Position numbers and translations under genes: made by a program. From Leptobrachium leishanense (lineage: Eukaryota > Chordata > Amphibia > Anura > Megophryidae), in the NCBI GenBank assembly GCA_009667805.1, contig CM019063.1, positions 84,905,877 through 84,969,876 of the forward strand: a stretch of 64,000 nucleotides of DNA, in the 5' to 3' direction. The notes beneath the pieces are model-generated. The model saw nothing but the letters and a program-made list of their open reading frames with translations. It ran no database searches and was not told the origin of the DNA. This document shows positions 1 through 57,547 of this stretch, piece after piece (position 1 is the stretch's first letter; each line of letters starts with the position of its first letter).

Positions 1-2539
1 TACCCAGGACATACTTGAAAAGGAGAAATCTTAATGTATCCTTCCTGGCAAAATTTGTGAATTTTCTTTTAAAGGATGTCACCCGGTGCGGGCTGCACCC
101 CCTCGTGACACCACTGTTTGGAAGAGGGATGTTCTTCGAGGTCTGGTTCTACAGCCTACAACTAAAGCGAGAGGTGTCATGTAATTCAAACGTAAAAGAC
201 TCAATCACTCAACCAATCCTTTGCAGAGTGGATTTTTAACTGTAGAAAGCTGTCAAGTGGGAGTTTATTCTGCATTAGGAGAGAAGAGCACGCCAAATTT
301 AGCTCAGCAGAGCAGGTTTACTAGAATCAGAGGACAGGCAAGGTTTCAATGCGAAGAGTCTTGACAAAGATTTGGCTAGAGCCAAAACACACTACCCTTG
401 GATGTGCCAATAAGCCTGCCCTGTTAACATTTGAGAGTGAAGGTTTCTCAGTCTGGAAAAGAATTGGTGGACTGGACTAGTGTGTTGGTACCGCTATACA
501 AATTTAAATTCTGGAGATTTGAGATTTGCAATTTATTGTATTTGACAGCTTCTGGACTCCACTTTGGGAGTTGATTATTGCGAAAAAGAGGTGATGGGGG
601 TCATTTCAGTGTATAGTAACAATCGCTGCAAGGTGGTCCATATTTTCCAGGACAAAGTGCAACATTTAGATGTGCTAAAAAGGGGCACTACCTCAGAAAA
701 AAAAAATTTATGTTGCCGATACCTTACACATGCTTTGTTTTTCTTGTAGGCTTAAGAAAATATTTTAGCGTCTCTGGGTGCAACCATTGTGTGTTGTAAA
801 GTTCCTGCGCCCCCCTCCCCCCACCAATGACATCTCAGCTCGTTAATGGGATGCTAATCTGCGGGACACAAACTCTTTGCCTTGGAGTCATTTTTGACCG
901 ACCGTACATGCACTCCAAATCTAGACAGTAACCAAATCCAGTTATTTCCACCTTAAAACATCTCATATCCATATGGCAAAGATGCTCATCGAATCACAAC
1001 TTTATTACTGTAACCCACATGTAACACTAACCTAATGCTGATCTTGTTTCACCAGTAAGGATACATTGAGATTGCTCATTTAAGTACATCCTGGGTCCAA
1101 GAACGTTACATTTTTTCAGTAGATCCAGAAATAAATGCAAGATCTTAAAAACAACAAATATACGGATTAACAGGAAATATACTCGCCATGTTACATGTTT
1201 ACAGGTGCATTCTGTATCAAGGTATTTTAATGGGGAAGATTTGACGGCGTCTGGGATGTTATTACACAATTGTGGTGCTCTGTAGGAAAATGAGGCTAAA
1301 ACTTTCTTTTTGTATTGTAGTATTGCAATTATGGCACAGGTCCTGGATTGGAGGTTATAGGATGAGGGAACTGCTGGGGGAAGCAGTCTAGTCAGGTAGG
1401 GTGGTAGCATCCCTGAAAAGCTCTTAAACAACAGGTTTGAAAGCTGAAGGGTGCGTTTGGATTCCAGCATCGGCCAGTTTAGCTCTTAACATGTCACAAT
1501 GGTGGATCAATTCATTCTGCCACTTTGTGCTACAATGTAGTAAGTTTACGAAGGTGAATTTGCAGGGCGGCTGCACTATTACAGGCATATATACACAACG
1601 ACAGCATATTCTGCAGCGCTTTACAATAGGGGAGAACAAACCGGAGACGTATATGATGAAAAGATGACCCTGCCTGTATGATAACCAAGTGGTCAGACAT
1701 CCTTTGAGTTTACAATCTAAGGGACTGGGGTAGGTGAAACAGGTGGGAGCAGAGGGAATGTGAAGATGGTTAGCAGTGCTGCATGTGAAGGACCAGAAGC
1801 TTGGGCTTAGTGAGAGTAATTAGAGAAGGAGACAGTTGGAAAGGAGACCTGTAATTATGGACCAGGCCTGGGTGGATGGGACAGCAGAAGGTAAGGAGCA
1901 GTGCAGTCTGTGTGTGCTGTAGAGAGGATAAGGTAATGTGAAAATGCAGAGTGTTACCATATATGACTTGGGAGCTTTAAAAGCAGCCAGCTATTAATAA
2001 ACGCAGACATAAAATTCAATTGCAAAACTATGGCAGTCTGGAAAATACAGGGTTATTCAAAGAATCGAAAAGTCACCATACGTTCGGTGACTTTTCGTTC
2101 GCTTCAATTCGGCACGATTTGGCGACCCTGCGGTGTATTCAGCAAGCAGGGTCCCTGAAGTGCAAGGAAAACCCACCGCAAACCCGACGAACACTCACTG
2201 CCAACCACACTAAAAACACAAAACAGCTGGATTAACCCTGCTGAACACGCCGGAGAAACCCGAGCAGCTACCGAACACAGCAGCCGCCGGAAAAACCTGA
2301 CACCGCAGACGGTGAAAAAAAAAAACGTTTGCTTGAAATGTTTGAAAAGTGAAACGCCGTTTGCAAAGAAACTACAGAACGAAAAAGTCTGAAATTTACA
2401 TACGAGGTCCAGGGAGTAATAAAAAGGGCTGTTCCAGAAAAAAAATTAAAAAATAAAGTGTTAAGACTTCCACATCTGGCACCACCTTGTGTTCAATACA
2501 GGGTAGACACTATACTGAAAAACAATGAAGACTACAATT
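1..2539. other. Intergenic DNA 3' of ACOT12: LINE and MITE debris
   Basis: The first ~60 bases and 1049-1100 carry a recurring motif (AAGGATACATTGAGAT ... GTCCTGGGT) also found near 20.54 and 44.75 kb, probably a LINE 3' end. About 950-1470 looks like degenerate LINE coding sequence. About 1590-1960 resembles a repeat headed ATTCTGCAGCGCTTTACAATA, also seen near 38.8 kb. From about 2049 a repeat with a GGGTTATTCA end includes a hairpin at 2067-2096 (GAAAAGTCACC and its complement). No gene was recognised. Confidence 0.5.
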
Positions 2540-3711
2540 ACTTACTGCATTTAAAATTTATTACAAAGAAGAATTTGCAGATTCCTGTTCATAATATAGC
2601 ATTTTTTACAGAATACAGATTTTCTTTAACATAATGATTACAAACCACTGTAGTGTCAAATAGTCCCATTTCCTGACTGATCCGCACGAGGATCATTTAA
2701 GTGAATTTTTAACACTATGATTGGAATTTTTTCACATGTGCATTCCCTACAATAGGGTATAAAAGGCAATTCTGTATTTTCTACATTGAATACAAACCTA
2801 CTGCCTGTGACTTAGATTGATGGGTGTTCTAGTTTATGTATCCTCAAGCACCCGTAAATACTATGGAAGAGGGGGTTTCAAAATTCAAAGCACTTCTTCC
2901 AATGCTACAGGAAAATAAAATAAAAAAATTGTTTCACCTTAAGGCTACATAAATTAAAAGGTGCATAATGTGCTTAATGATCACTATATTGCACTAGTCA
3001 AATCTTCAAAAAACTCAGGTCGCTTACAACATTGCACATCCCTACTTTACTGTGCTAGAAGCATAAACTGTAATCCGGTTGTGCCAGGGATTCGTATGTG
3101 CCCACGCTGGTAAATTAAATATTAGAATGGTGTAGTCCATTCTGAATTTCATGGGTGCTTCCAGCAACTCAAACATTCAGGAATAAAAAAGTGGCATTTC
3201 TGAACATCCTAGCTTCAACATGCAGTTTATCTGTTGCTCATTATAAAAAGGAGCTTCGAATAGGATAAAGCCAAGATCCAGAAATCCAGATTTTTGTCTA
3301 TTGATGCATGGATACATGCAATATTAAGTTTGTACATTTGCTACAGTCTGGCTAGCACTTTAGATTATAAATATACGTGTGGAATGCAGGTATGTTAAAG
3401 AATTATCAACACAGTAACATTTACAGCAGCATCTTACAAATTCATAAAAAAAAAAAAAAAGTATTATCTCCTGATTTACCAATTCCTCAACCTTACAGCA
3501 GTTTTCTAGACATTGAATAATTGTTGCCAGGATTGCTAAAGCTTTGGCACGTTAAGTGGTTCAAGACAGCAAACAGCTGGCATTATACAGACATTGTCTG
3601 ATACTCTTGGCACTATAAATAATGAGGAACACTACATTTCTCTACAAGCAAACTCTTGTTTTTCTAGTGTCTCTACGGAGCAGCCGAGCACACCTCGGCA
3701 AGGTGCAACAT
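2540..3711 (-). other. ACOT12: ACOT12 3'UTR (approximate end)
   Basis: About 1.2 kb of AT-rich sequence between the stop codon and the first good AATAAA on the minus strand. No other gene-like signal was seen. The cleavage site is an estimate. Confidence 0.6.
2557..2562 (-). terminator. ACOT12: Probable ACOT12 poly(A) signal AATAAA
   Basis: TTTATT on the plus strand reads AATAAA in gene sense, about 1.15 kb after the stop codon. No earlier canonical hexamer was seen in the UTR. Confidence 0.55.
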
Positions 3712-49597
<45,886 letters not shown>

Positions 49598-49660
49598 AGC
49601 CTGGGTGAGCCTGGTGTGAGGGGAGCAGAGCCCGGCCGTGGTGTCCTCTCAGCTGCTGCA
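49598..49660 (-). other. ACOT12: Probable non-coding first exon of ACOT12
   Basis: The donor AGGCT/GTGAGTA at 49598 fits the strong acceptor of the start-codon exon (47066). The 5' limit is set only by a TATA-like motif about 30 nt upstream, so it is approximate. The implied 5'UTR intron is about 2.5 kb. Inference from splice signals alone. Confidence 0.45.
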
Positions 49661-49686
49661 GAGTGCGGCTCACCCGACTGATCTGC

Positions 49687-49735
49687 GTTATATCATCACG
49701 TGTGAAGCTGGAGCGGGGAGTCAGGGGGTGATTGG
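49687..49735 (-). promoter_or_regulatory. ACOT12: Candidate ACOT12 promoter (CCAAT, E-box, TATA-like)
   Basis: In gene sense: CCAAT at 49735-49731, CACGTG at 49702-49697 and GATATAAC at 49694-49687, within GC-richer DNA (about 49.5-49.8 kb) than its surroundings. Order and spacing suit a core promoter firing near 49660. A CACGTG E-box could bind bHLH metabolic regulators; that is inference. Confidence 0.4.
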
Positions 49736-50212
49736 CTGGCGGGCCCCCAGCTACTGACCGGATGGACACACCTCCTTTCATTCAGCCACCCGAGCCCCAC
49801 TCACCCCCTTCCCAGAGCCCCACTCACCCTGCAGGCTGCTTTACTCGGGGTTGAGAGGATCCCCCATGTCCCCGGTGGCTGCTATACCAAGGACAGGTTT
49901 GCAGCCTGTGCTCAGTGCCTGGATAGGTGTGAGGAGGCTCCTGCTGCTGCTGTGTGTGTGTGCTTGGGGTGTTGTTTGTTTTGCACAGAGCTGTCATTAT
50001 TCTCTCACGTGTAGTTACATAACATGAGCTCAGAGCCTCCTGCAGGTCAGATCTGCATTTTATTTTCGTGTGTGTGTGTTTTAATAGAAATATGTTAAAC
50101 ACCTAGGTGGGCACACCCTAATGTTGGGTACAGAGATCATCTTTCACCCCTACATAAATATTTTGGATGTTCATTATCAGGTTCATGATAAATTACATGA
50201 ATATTGACGGTC

Positions 50213-50391
50213 AGGGTTATTCAGAGAAAGGTGAAACTCTGGAGAACTTTTGGAGAAGTGAAAATTCTAGGTCAAATTAGCCAAACCAGAAAAATGCTCC
50301 CATTTATTTCAATTTGGAAATCGGTTGTTTGGTCTAGAGATTGTTCTCTTCTGCAAATTTTCCTGATTTTCACCTTTCCCTGAATAACCCT
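50213..50391. mobile_element. MITE family B copy
   Basis: 179 bp, AGGGTTATTCAGAGAAAGGTG ... CACCTTTCCCTGAATAACCCT, a clear terminal inverted repeat. Confidence 0.72.
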
Positions 50392-50427
50392 ATGTATCTT
50401 TGCATAAACATTGATTATTCCCAACTC

Positions 50428-50830
50428 AGGCTAGGGTCAGACGAAAGCATTTTTCCCCGCGAACGTGAAAAAGTGCGTCCGAACGCATTGACGTATTTTT
50501 TCACGGAATGCGCAAAAACTGTCAGACGACGCGCATTTTTGGGCGTGATTTTGTACAGATTGTCAATAAAACTCTTTTTGCGTCTGGACGTTATGTAGGC
50601 TGGACATTAGCAGCGTCTGACATCTCCTAATCACGCACACACGCCGCTATGCCGCAGCTGCGCACTCAGTACATCAGCACTAGCGGTTCAGCGTTCTCAG
50701 AAAAATGCGTTCAAATTCCACTTGCGTTGCACGGCTGGACTTTTGTGCGACCGTACTTCGTATATTGGCCGTCATTGCCCGTCATCTGCTGCTAGTGCGG
50801 CCGTAATTATGTGCGCCAGAACGCACGTTA
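50428..50830. mobile_element. MITE family A, first of a tandem pair (right end missing)
   Basis: AGGCTAGGGTCAGACGAAAGC start; it runs to ...CGTTA and passes directly into a second copy. Confidence 0.75.
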
Positions 50831-51259
50831 AGGCTAGGGTCAAACGAAAGCATTTTTACACGCGAACGTAAAAAAGTGCGTCCGAACGCATTGACGTATT
50901 TTTTCACGGAATTCGCGAAAACGGTCATACGATGCACATTTTCGTGCGTGATTTTTTTACTGATCCAAACCAGGAAACTTTTTGCGTCTGGACATTATGT
51001 TGGCCGGACACGAGCAGGGTCTGACGTCTCCAAATCACACACACACGCCGCTAGCGGGCGCAGCGCACTCTGTACGTCCGTACTAGCGGTTCTGCATTCT
51101 CGAAAAAATGCGTTAATTTTCCACTTGTGTTGCGCGGCCGGACTTTCGTGCGACCGTACTTCGTATATTGGCTGTCATTGCCCGTCATTTGCTGCTAGTG
51201 CGGCCGTGATTATGTGCGCCAGAACGCACGTTAAAAGTGCGCTGGTCTGACCCCAGCCT
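50831..51259. mobile_element. MITE family A, second of the tandem pair
   Basis: AGGCTAGGGTCAAACGAAAGC ... TGGTCTGACCCCAGCCT, complete. Confidence 0.78.
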
Positions 51260-52336
51260 AAGGCTGCGGGCACACAAGCAACTTCCACTCTGATGCCCGT
51301 GTGGCCACCTCGCTGAGCGCACCTTCTGCTTACAGGCTGGTTATTTCTAATGAAAATGTGCATTTTTGTGCAAAATCTTGTAAATATAAGCTTTCAATTA
51401 ATAAATGTACCATGGGTGAACACCCTAATGTAATGGGGCTGTACACGACAGTGACTGTAACATCCTGCCTCCACGACATGGGCAAAGCAAAGTTACAGTA
51501 TCCGTATTTTGACAATCACCAAGGTGGGAGCAGACCCCTGAGATGGTAATCAGATGTTGGTATATGGCCCTGAAAACATCCGCACAGGCTTTTTATTATT
51601 ATTTTATTACATAATTAAACCCGCCTCTTCTGTGGATAGGAGGGAGGCGTCAATTGCCAGAATGGATGGTCTGCCAGGAACCCCATGAATCCTGAGACCC
51701 ATGGCCTGGAAAGACTGGGAGACTCCAGTCCTGACCCATATTTACCCATCCACTTATGGTAGTGGTTGAGGGGATGAAACAGAAGAGGTCCACCAGCTCA
51801 TCTACTCTAATTTAATCCCTCACCTGCAATCCATGGGTAGGAGGATATGGAGGTCAGCACTTGGTGGGCTGTCAAGGAACCCACTTACTCTGAATTCAAA
51901 CGAATACATTGTACATAAAAACCTGCAGGTGCACTGACACAACCAAGGCTGATCACACAAAAGTGCAAATCGGCTTTCAGTTCATTTCGTCAGGTTTTCT
52001 TTAGTTGATTCATGTTTCGACAAATCAGCCACAATTTGGAAGAAACTGAGCATTCCTAAAGTGCACGCTCGAGGGTGGAATATGATGCCCCTAGAATAAA
52101 AATACTTCACTGTAAACTGCACGTCGTCCACACAGCACGTCTCAGACTGATGTCATGCTTTCATTTCTTTCCTCACAGTGTGCCAAATGGAGCTTCTGGC
52201 TGACGAGGAACACAACGAATTTAAATACAGCATGACACCCCTCATGGGATCAACTCCAGTGATTTCTCCACCATCAACACTTGTACTTATGGTTACGTTC
52301 CCTTTATTTGGTTTGGATTTACATGAATAAAGTAAA
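51260..52336. other. Intergenic stretch
   Basis: No gene or transposon end recognised. It ends at the target duplication of the next element (52329-52336). Confidence 0.5.
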
Positions 52337-53942
52337 TAGGGATGTGGAGTTCGTTTCGTACCGATTTGTTTTTTTCACGAAACGGGCCGATTCGGTGCTT
52401 CGGATTCGTCCGACGTTCTGAATCGGATCGGCAATGAAATACACACCTTCCGAAATAATTTCCGATACGAAACGAAATAATTTCGTTATTTCGTATGAAC
52501 ATGAAATTTGTAAAATCGCAAGTCATTTTCATTCTATTCACGATTCCGTAATTTCGTATCGTTTCGAGTCTGTTTTGGTTCCATTGCTGATTTCGTAATT
52601 TCGTATCATTTCGAGTCCGTTTCGGTTCCATTGCTGATTTCGTAATTTCGTATAATTTCGAGTCCGTTTCGGTTCCGTTGCTGATTTCGTAATGTCAGTC
52701 ACTTTTTTCACTTGTTCCAGTGCTTTTTTTCTACATCAATAATATATTATTTTAAATATTTAATTAGCTTTTCCCTAAATCCCCAGTCTAACAGTACAAG
52801 ATATTGATATTATTTAATAATACAGCATATGAATCCTCACACATCCGGGCAGCACCTCTACAGTATAATAATGCAGCATATGAATCCACACACTGCCGGG
52901 CAGCACCTCTACAGTATAATAATGCAGCATGTTAATCCGCACACTGCCGGGCAGCACCTCTACAGTATAATAATGCAGCATGTTAATCCGCACACTGCCG
53001 GGCAGCACCTCTACAGTATAATAATGCAGCATATGATTCCGCACACTGCCGGGCAGCACCTCTACAGTATAATAATGCAGCATATGAATCCGCACACTGC
53101 CGGGCAGCACCTCTACAGTATAATAATGCAGCATGTTAATCCGCACACTGCCGGGCAGCACCTCTACAGTATAATAATGCAGCATATGATTCCGCACACT
53201 GCCGGGCAGCACCTCTACAGTATAATAATGCAGCATATGATTCCGCACACTGCCGGGCAGCACCTCTACAGTATAATAATGCAGCATATGATTCCGCACA
53301 CTGCCGGGCAGCACCTCTACAGTATAATAATGCAGCATATGATTCCGCACACTGCCGGGCAGCACCTCTATAGTATAATAATGCAGCATATGATTCTGCA
53401 CACTGCCGGGCAGCACCTCTACAGTATAATAATGCAGCATATGATTCCGCACACTGCCGGGCAGCACCTCTACAGTATAATAATGCAGCATATGATTCTG
53501 CACACTGCCGGGCAGCACCTCTACAGTATAATTATACTGTAGAGGTGCTGCCCGGCAGTGTGCGGATTCATATGCTGCATTATTCTGTAGAGGTAAATCG
53601 TTTTGTTAATTTTTTTTCCTTTCATACCATTTTAATATGATTAAATAAAGTTGTGCAATGCATATTCATAAGAAAAAAAGGATCTTTCATAAAAACGATA
53701 GAATCGGCAGAATTACCGTATCGACCGAAATATCGGAGCATCCGAAATACTATTCGTCTAAGTCAAAACGAAATAGACCCTTTGAAACGACCAGAACAGA
53801 CGATCCGAAAGACCAAAAATTTCCGATATCACGAAATGAAAGTCGATACGAAACAAGGAGCCGAAACTAAACAATCCGAAAATTTTAAAAAACCGAACGA
53901 GCCAAAACGAAATGAAAAAAAATAAATCGGTGCATATCCCTA
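52337..53942. mobile_element. hAT-like foldback carrying a 51-bp satellite array
   Basis: 1606 bp. Ends TAGGGATGTGGAGTTCG and ...ATCGGTGCATATCCCTA, with a perfect 8-bp duplication AAAGTAAA (52329-52336, 53943-53950). The outer arms are repetitive TTTCGTATCG / CGATACGAAA inverted sequence. No transposase. Confidence 0.87.
52817..53596. repeat. Tandem array, 51-bp unit x ~14, ending in one inverted unit
   Basis: Unit GCAGCATATGATTCCGCACA + CTGCCGGGCAGCACCTCTAC + AGTATAATAAT in direct order from about 52817 to 53533. It then flips at TATAATTATA and one unit follows in reverse. The 51-bp period keeps frames open on both strands, so the 230-codon frames here are not genes. Confidence 0.95.
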
Positions 53943-53991
53943 AAAGTAAAGATCAAAAATGGGGTGAATGTATGAGGCACTAGAGCCTATT

Positions 53992-54418
53992 AGGCTAGGG
54001 TCAGACGAAAGCATTTTTCCCCGCGAACGTGAAAAAGTGCGTCCGAACGCATAGACGTATTTTTTCACGGAATGCGCAAAAACAGTCAGACGACGCGCAT
54101 TTTCAGGCGTGATTTTGTGCAGATCGTCAATAAAACTTTTTGCGTCTGGACGTTATGTAGGCTGGACATTAGCAGCGTCTGACATCTCCTAATCACGCAC
54201 ACACGCCGCTATGCCGCAGCTGCGCACTCAGTACGTCAGTACTAGTGGTTCAGCGTTCTCAAAAAAATGCGTTCAAATTCCACTTGCGTTCCACGGCCGG
54301 ACTTTTGTGCGGCCGTACATCGTATATTGGCCGTCATTGCCCGTCATCTGCTGCTAGTGCGGCCGTAATTATGTGCGCCAGAACGCACGTTAAAAGTGCG
54401 CTGGTCTGACCCTGGCCT
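53992..54418. mobile_element. MITE family A copy
   Basis: AGGCTAGGGTCAGACGAAAGC ... GGTCTGACCCTGGCCT; nearly the same as the 50.4-kb copy, so probably recent. Confidence 0.78.
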
Positions 54419-54929
54419 CAGTCTGCAGAGAGGGCAGGGTATTCTTTAGTATGGTATGACTGACAGGTGGCACACTATTACACCATGTGCCTGAATACCC
54501 TCTGCATGGACGTGTCTTTAGTTAATGAGGATTATTGAGCTCTTCTCATAGATATTAGTTCTTCTTTGCAATCATGAGTGAAGGGGGAGACTACTAACCA
54601 AGCTCCCTTTGAGGATTGCGTTAGGTGAAAGAGGCATAGGTTTTTGTGTATTGAGTAATGACTGAAAAGGTGTAATCAGGTAACACACTCATGATTTTCA
54701 GTGCGACTCTTCTTCATTACGTAACACTTGGTATGTTGAGGTGTGGAGAAACCAGTTATGTAGGTCACCAGAAGGAGGCTTCACCTTAGGTTTAATTAGA
54801 TAGACATCAAAGAAGTGTATGGGGGTGAGTATCAGCACAGGCTTACAATACAACGTGGTGTGTATATTGTCATAACCAGGCTTGCACAATTACAGGCAGG
54901 CTCAAAGTGAAGCAAACATTTGACTCAAT

Positions 54930-56270
54930 GTTCCTCACATACAAAACCCTCCATTACCGTACCCATGCATACATCTCCTCCCTTATAAGCAGGTATGTTC
55001 CATCTTGACCACTTCGCGCTGACAATGATCGGTTATCGTCTCCTCATACCTGCACTACCAACTCCCGCCTTCAAGACTTTTCCCGAGCTGCCCCCTTTCT
55101 ATGGAACTCCTTTCCTCACAACATTGACTTTCCCCGTGCCCCAGCAGGGCCGGATTAACATAGGGGCAGATGGAGCAGCAGCTCCAGGCCCATGCCTCAG
55201 AATAGGCCCAGAGAAAGGATAACTATATCTGCATTTGGACCCTGTATCTCCAACTCCATAGCAGCTACAGGGTCAAGTGACTATCACTGGAATTGCCAGA
55301 GCATGGCCTTTCCAATGATACCAAACATGACCAGGCTTTAAGTAAACAAACAAAAAAATTAATATATATCTTTTCTTTCCAACAGTAATATTTTTCATTT
55401 TTCAATTATAAAGTAAACAATGATACTTCACTAACTAACCGTCATATTTCTCATGTCACCAACAAGTGTGTCACCAACAAGTGTGGAGGTGATGGGCGAT
55501 GGTACAATCCATTGTTCCGAATTGTTACATTAAAAACCTAAACTGCCGCACTGCAGTGAAGAGCACTGAGAGGACCTTTGGACCTCTGCATCACTAATCT
55601 TTACACCTCACAAGGTCAAGTGAGGTGTCATTGGACAGGGCAGAGTCCTGCCTTTGCATTGATACCAAACCTGACCATGTAAAATCTAAAAGAAAAGAAA
55701 AGTTCCAAAGCGATGGCATTGTCCATTTGTCACGTACAAAATGAGCAATACCACTGCCATTACTCACCTTCTCATTTCCCTACACTGGGAGCAAGGTCAG
55801 TGTTTTATACATAGTCAGAAAAAGTCTCAGAAAAATGCAGTAACAAGTTCCCATTTCACATTTTCTTAACAAGAATGCCCTATAGAATATATAACCACAA
55901 AGGTTTGGATGATAAAATGGGGGGAAAAATTGTTACACTCTTTAAATGATTGAAATCTGAATGAAAAATTAATCACACAGTATCTGCACTATTAAATAAC
56001 CAAAAATATGTTTTTATTTTACTAAATTACAAAAAAAGCCCACCAAAATATTCAGCTCCAGGCCCATAGAGATCTTAATCCGGGCCTGGCCCCCAGTATG
56101 TCAAGAAATCTGTAAAAACGCATTATTGTAAATGCTCACCTCACTGCATAGCCCCCCTTGCATGTTTCCTGATCCATCTCCCACACAGCCCCCCTTGCAT
56201 GTTTCCTGATCCATCTCCCACACAGCCCCCATGTATCCAATTACTTCTCATACTCAGCTATTTACCCTCC
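54930..56270 (+). mobile_element. L2-like LINE fragment split by a hAT-like element
   Basis: 54930-55144 aligns with the 43.3-kb fragment (CTCACATACAAAACCCTCCA, GAGCTGCCCCCTTTCTATGG). The match appears to resume after 56096 toward CTCAGCTATTTACCCTC. Confidence 0.5.
55145..56088. mobile_element. hAT-like non-autonomous element
   Basis: 944 bp, CAGGGCCGGATTAACATAGG ... GATCTTAATCCGGGCCTG. The flanking 8-mers TGCCCCAG and GCCCCCAG match at 6 of 8 positions, consistent with an aged duplication. Confidence 0.7.
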
Positions 56271-56434
56271 CCTCTGTGTGTTGCTCCATGTGGCAGACTA
56301 GATCTATATTTCTATCTATATAAGGGTCTACCTGTATATATGTGTCTATCTCCTCCAGATAGAGTTATGTTCATATTTGTGTCTGACCATTTGGTAAGTG
56401 TATCCCTGTGTCCACAGCTGAAATGTAATCAAAA

Positions 56435-57473
56435 TGTTTAGCTTTCTCCCTTGGGGGGAGGATATAACACGTAGCTGTAAAAAGGGAATTTCTTTGTACA
56501 CTAACCTAGAAAATCACACCTTAGCAGCCAGATCGGCACCAAGAGAGCTGGACCCAATCTTCAAAGACAGGAAGCACATCTTTGATCTCTAAGGGGGGTC
56601 TGGAGGAAAGAGGGACGCCTTTAGGCAATTAAAGATTAACGACGAAGTGCACTGAGCATGCTCCAGAGAGGGGCACTCTGGGGATTGTAGGCAAAGGCTC
56701 TGCCAGCTAGGAGGCTGGACTTAGAAAAAGCCAGCCCTATATATATTCTGAATCAAGCATGGCTCAGGGCTGATCACTTGGGGTACCTTCTAAAGAGGAC
56801 TGATCGGTCCATGTCCTACCTCCAGGCCCCAGGAGGCACTGATGCTAGCTACTGATTATTCCGTCGTAAGTAAGGCTCTGTGATTAACACCTTTTTCTTT
56901 ATATTTTGCTGTGTAGTGTGTAAGTAATTGATTTATTCTAGTTATAAGTTTTTATGTAACCAAGCACTGATTTTTCTATCATAAATAAACAAAAAAGTAT
57001 TTAAGTTTTGACTCTGGCTGATGAAATCCACACTAACTAAGAGATTGGGAGTATTGCTATTTGCCTTAAGCTCGGTTATATATAAAAAATTGCGTGTTGC
57101 GGTCATCAGGAAACGGCAGGGAATTGTGGGATCCGTAGTCACTGTCCGAGTCTAGGATAGTGCGGCTGCTAAGCCCTGCGTCTCCTGTTGTGACGCGCGT
57201 AGTGTCCGTGAGGACTGGTGGCAGCATTACTAATAGAATAAGAAAGTGAGTTCCAGGATTGTGAGAGACGTAGTTAGTACGCGCTTCAGGAGAAGACTTG
57301 CACTGCGTTGCAATCCTGGGATCAGTATATCACGCTCTACGTGCCTGTTGTGAGAGGTAGTGTGGCCGGGACGGGTAGAGAAGTGCGCGTAATTATCTGG
57401 GTCTAGGATAGATAGATAGTGAGCGGCTTAACCCGGCGTCTTTGCGCAGCAGCGCGCGTAGTGGGTCGTGACA
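56435..57473 (+). repeat. Probable 5' LTR of the Gmr1-type element
   Basis: Contains TATATATA at 56738-56745 and AATAAA at 56984-56989, and ends TCGTGACA right before ACTGGTGGCAAGCGGTGGG, a primer-binding-site-like start of the internal region. Two related GGTCTAGGATAG ... CGCGCGTAGTG blocks (about 57150 and 57398) suggest an internal duplication near the 3' edge. No partner LTR is available, so the left limit is a guess. Confidence 0.5.
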
Positions 57474-57547
57474 ACTGGTGGCAAGCGGTGGGATATCAGG
57501 TTAGTATTTGGATCTGTGAAGCAACATAGACCCAGATACTAAAGAAA

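Noticed and set aside
3430..3460. Retroposon poly(A) tail inside the ACOT12 3'UTR
   Set aside because: Only a short A run; no flanking duplication or element body was seen.
52814..53542. Long open frames on both strands (about 235 codons)
   Set aside because: Artefact of the 51-bp tandem array; the repeated 17-residue peptide simply mirrors the DNA repeat.
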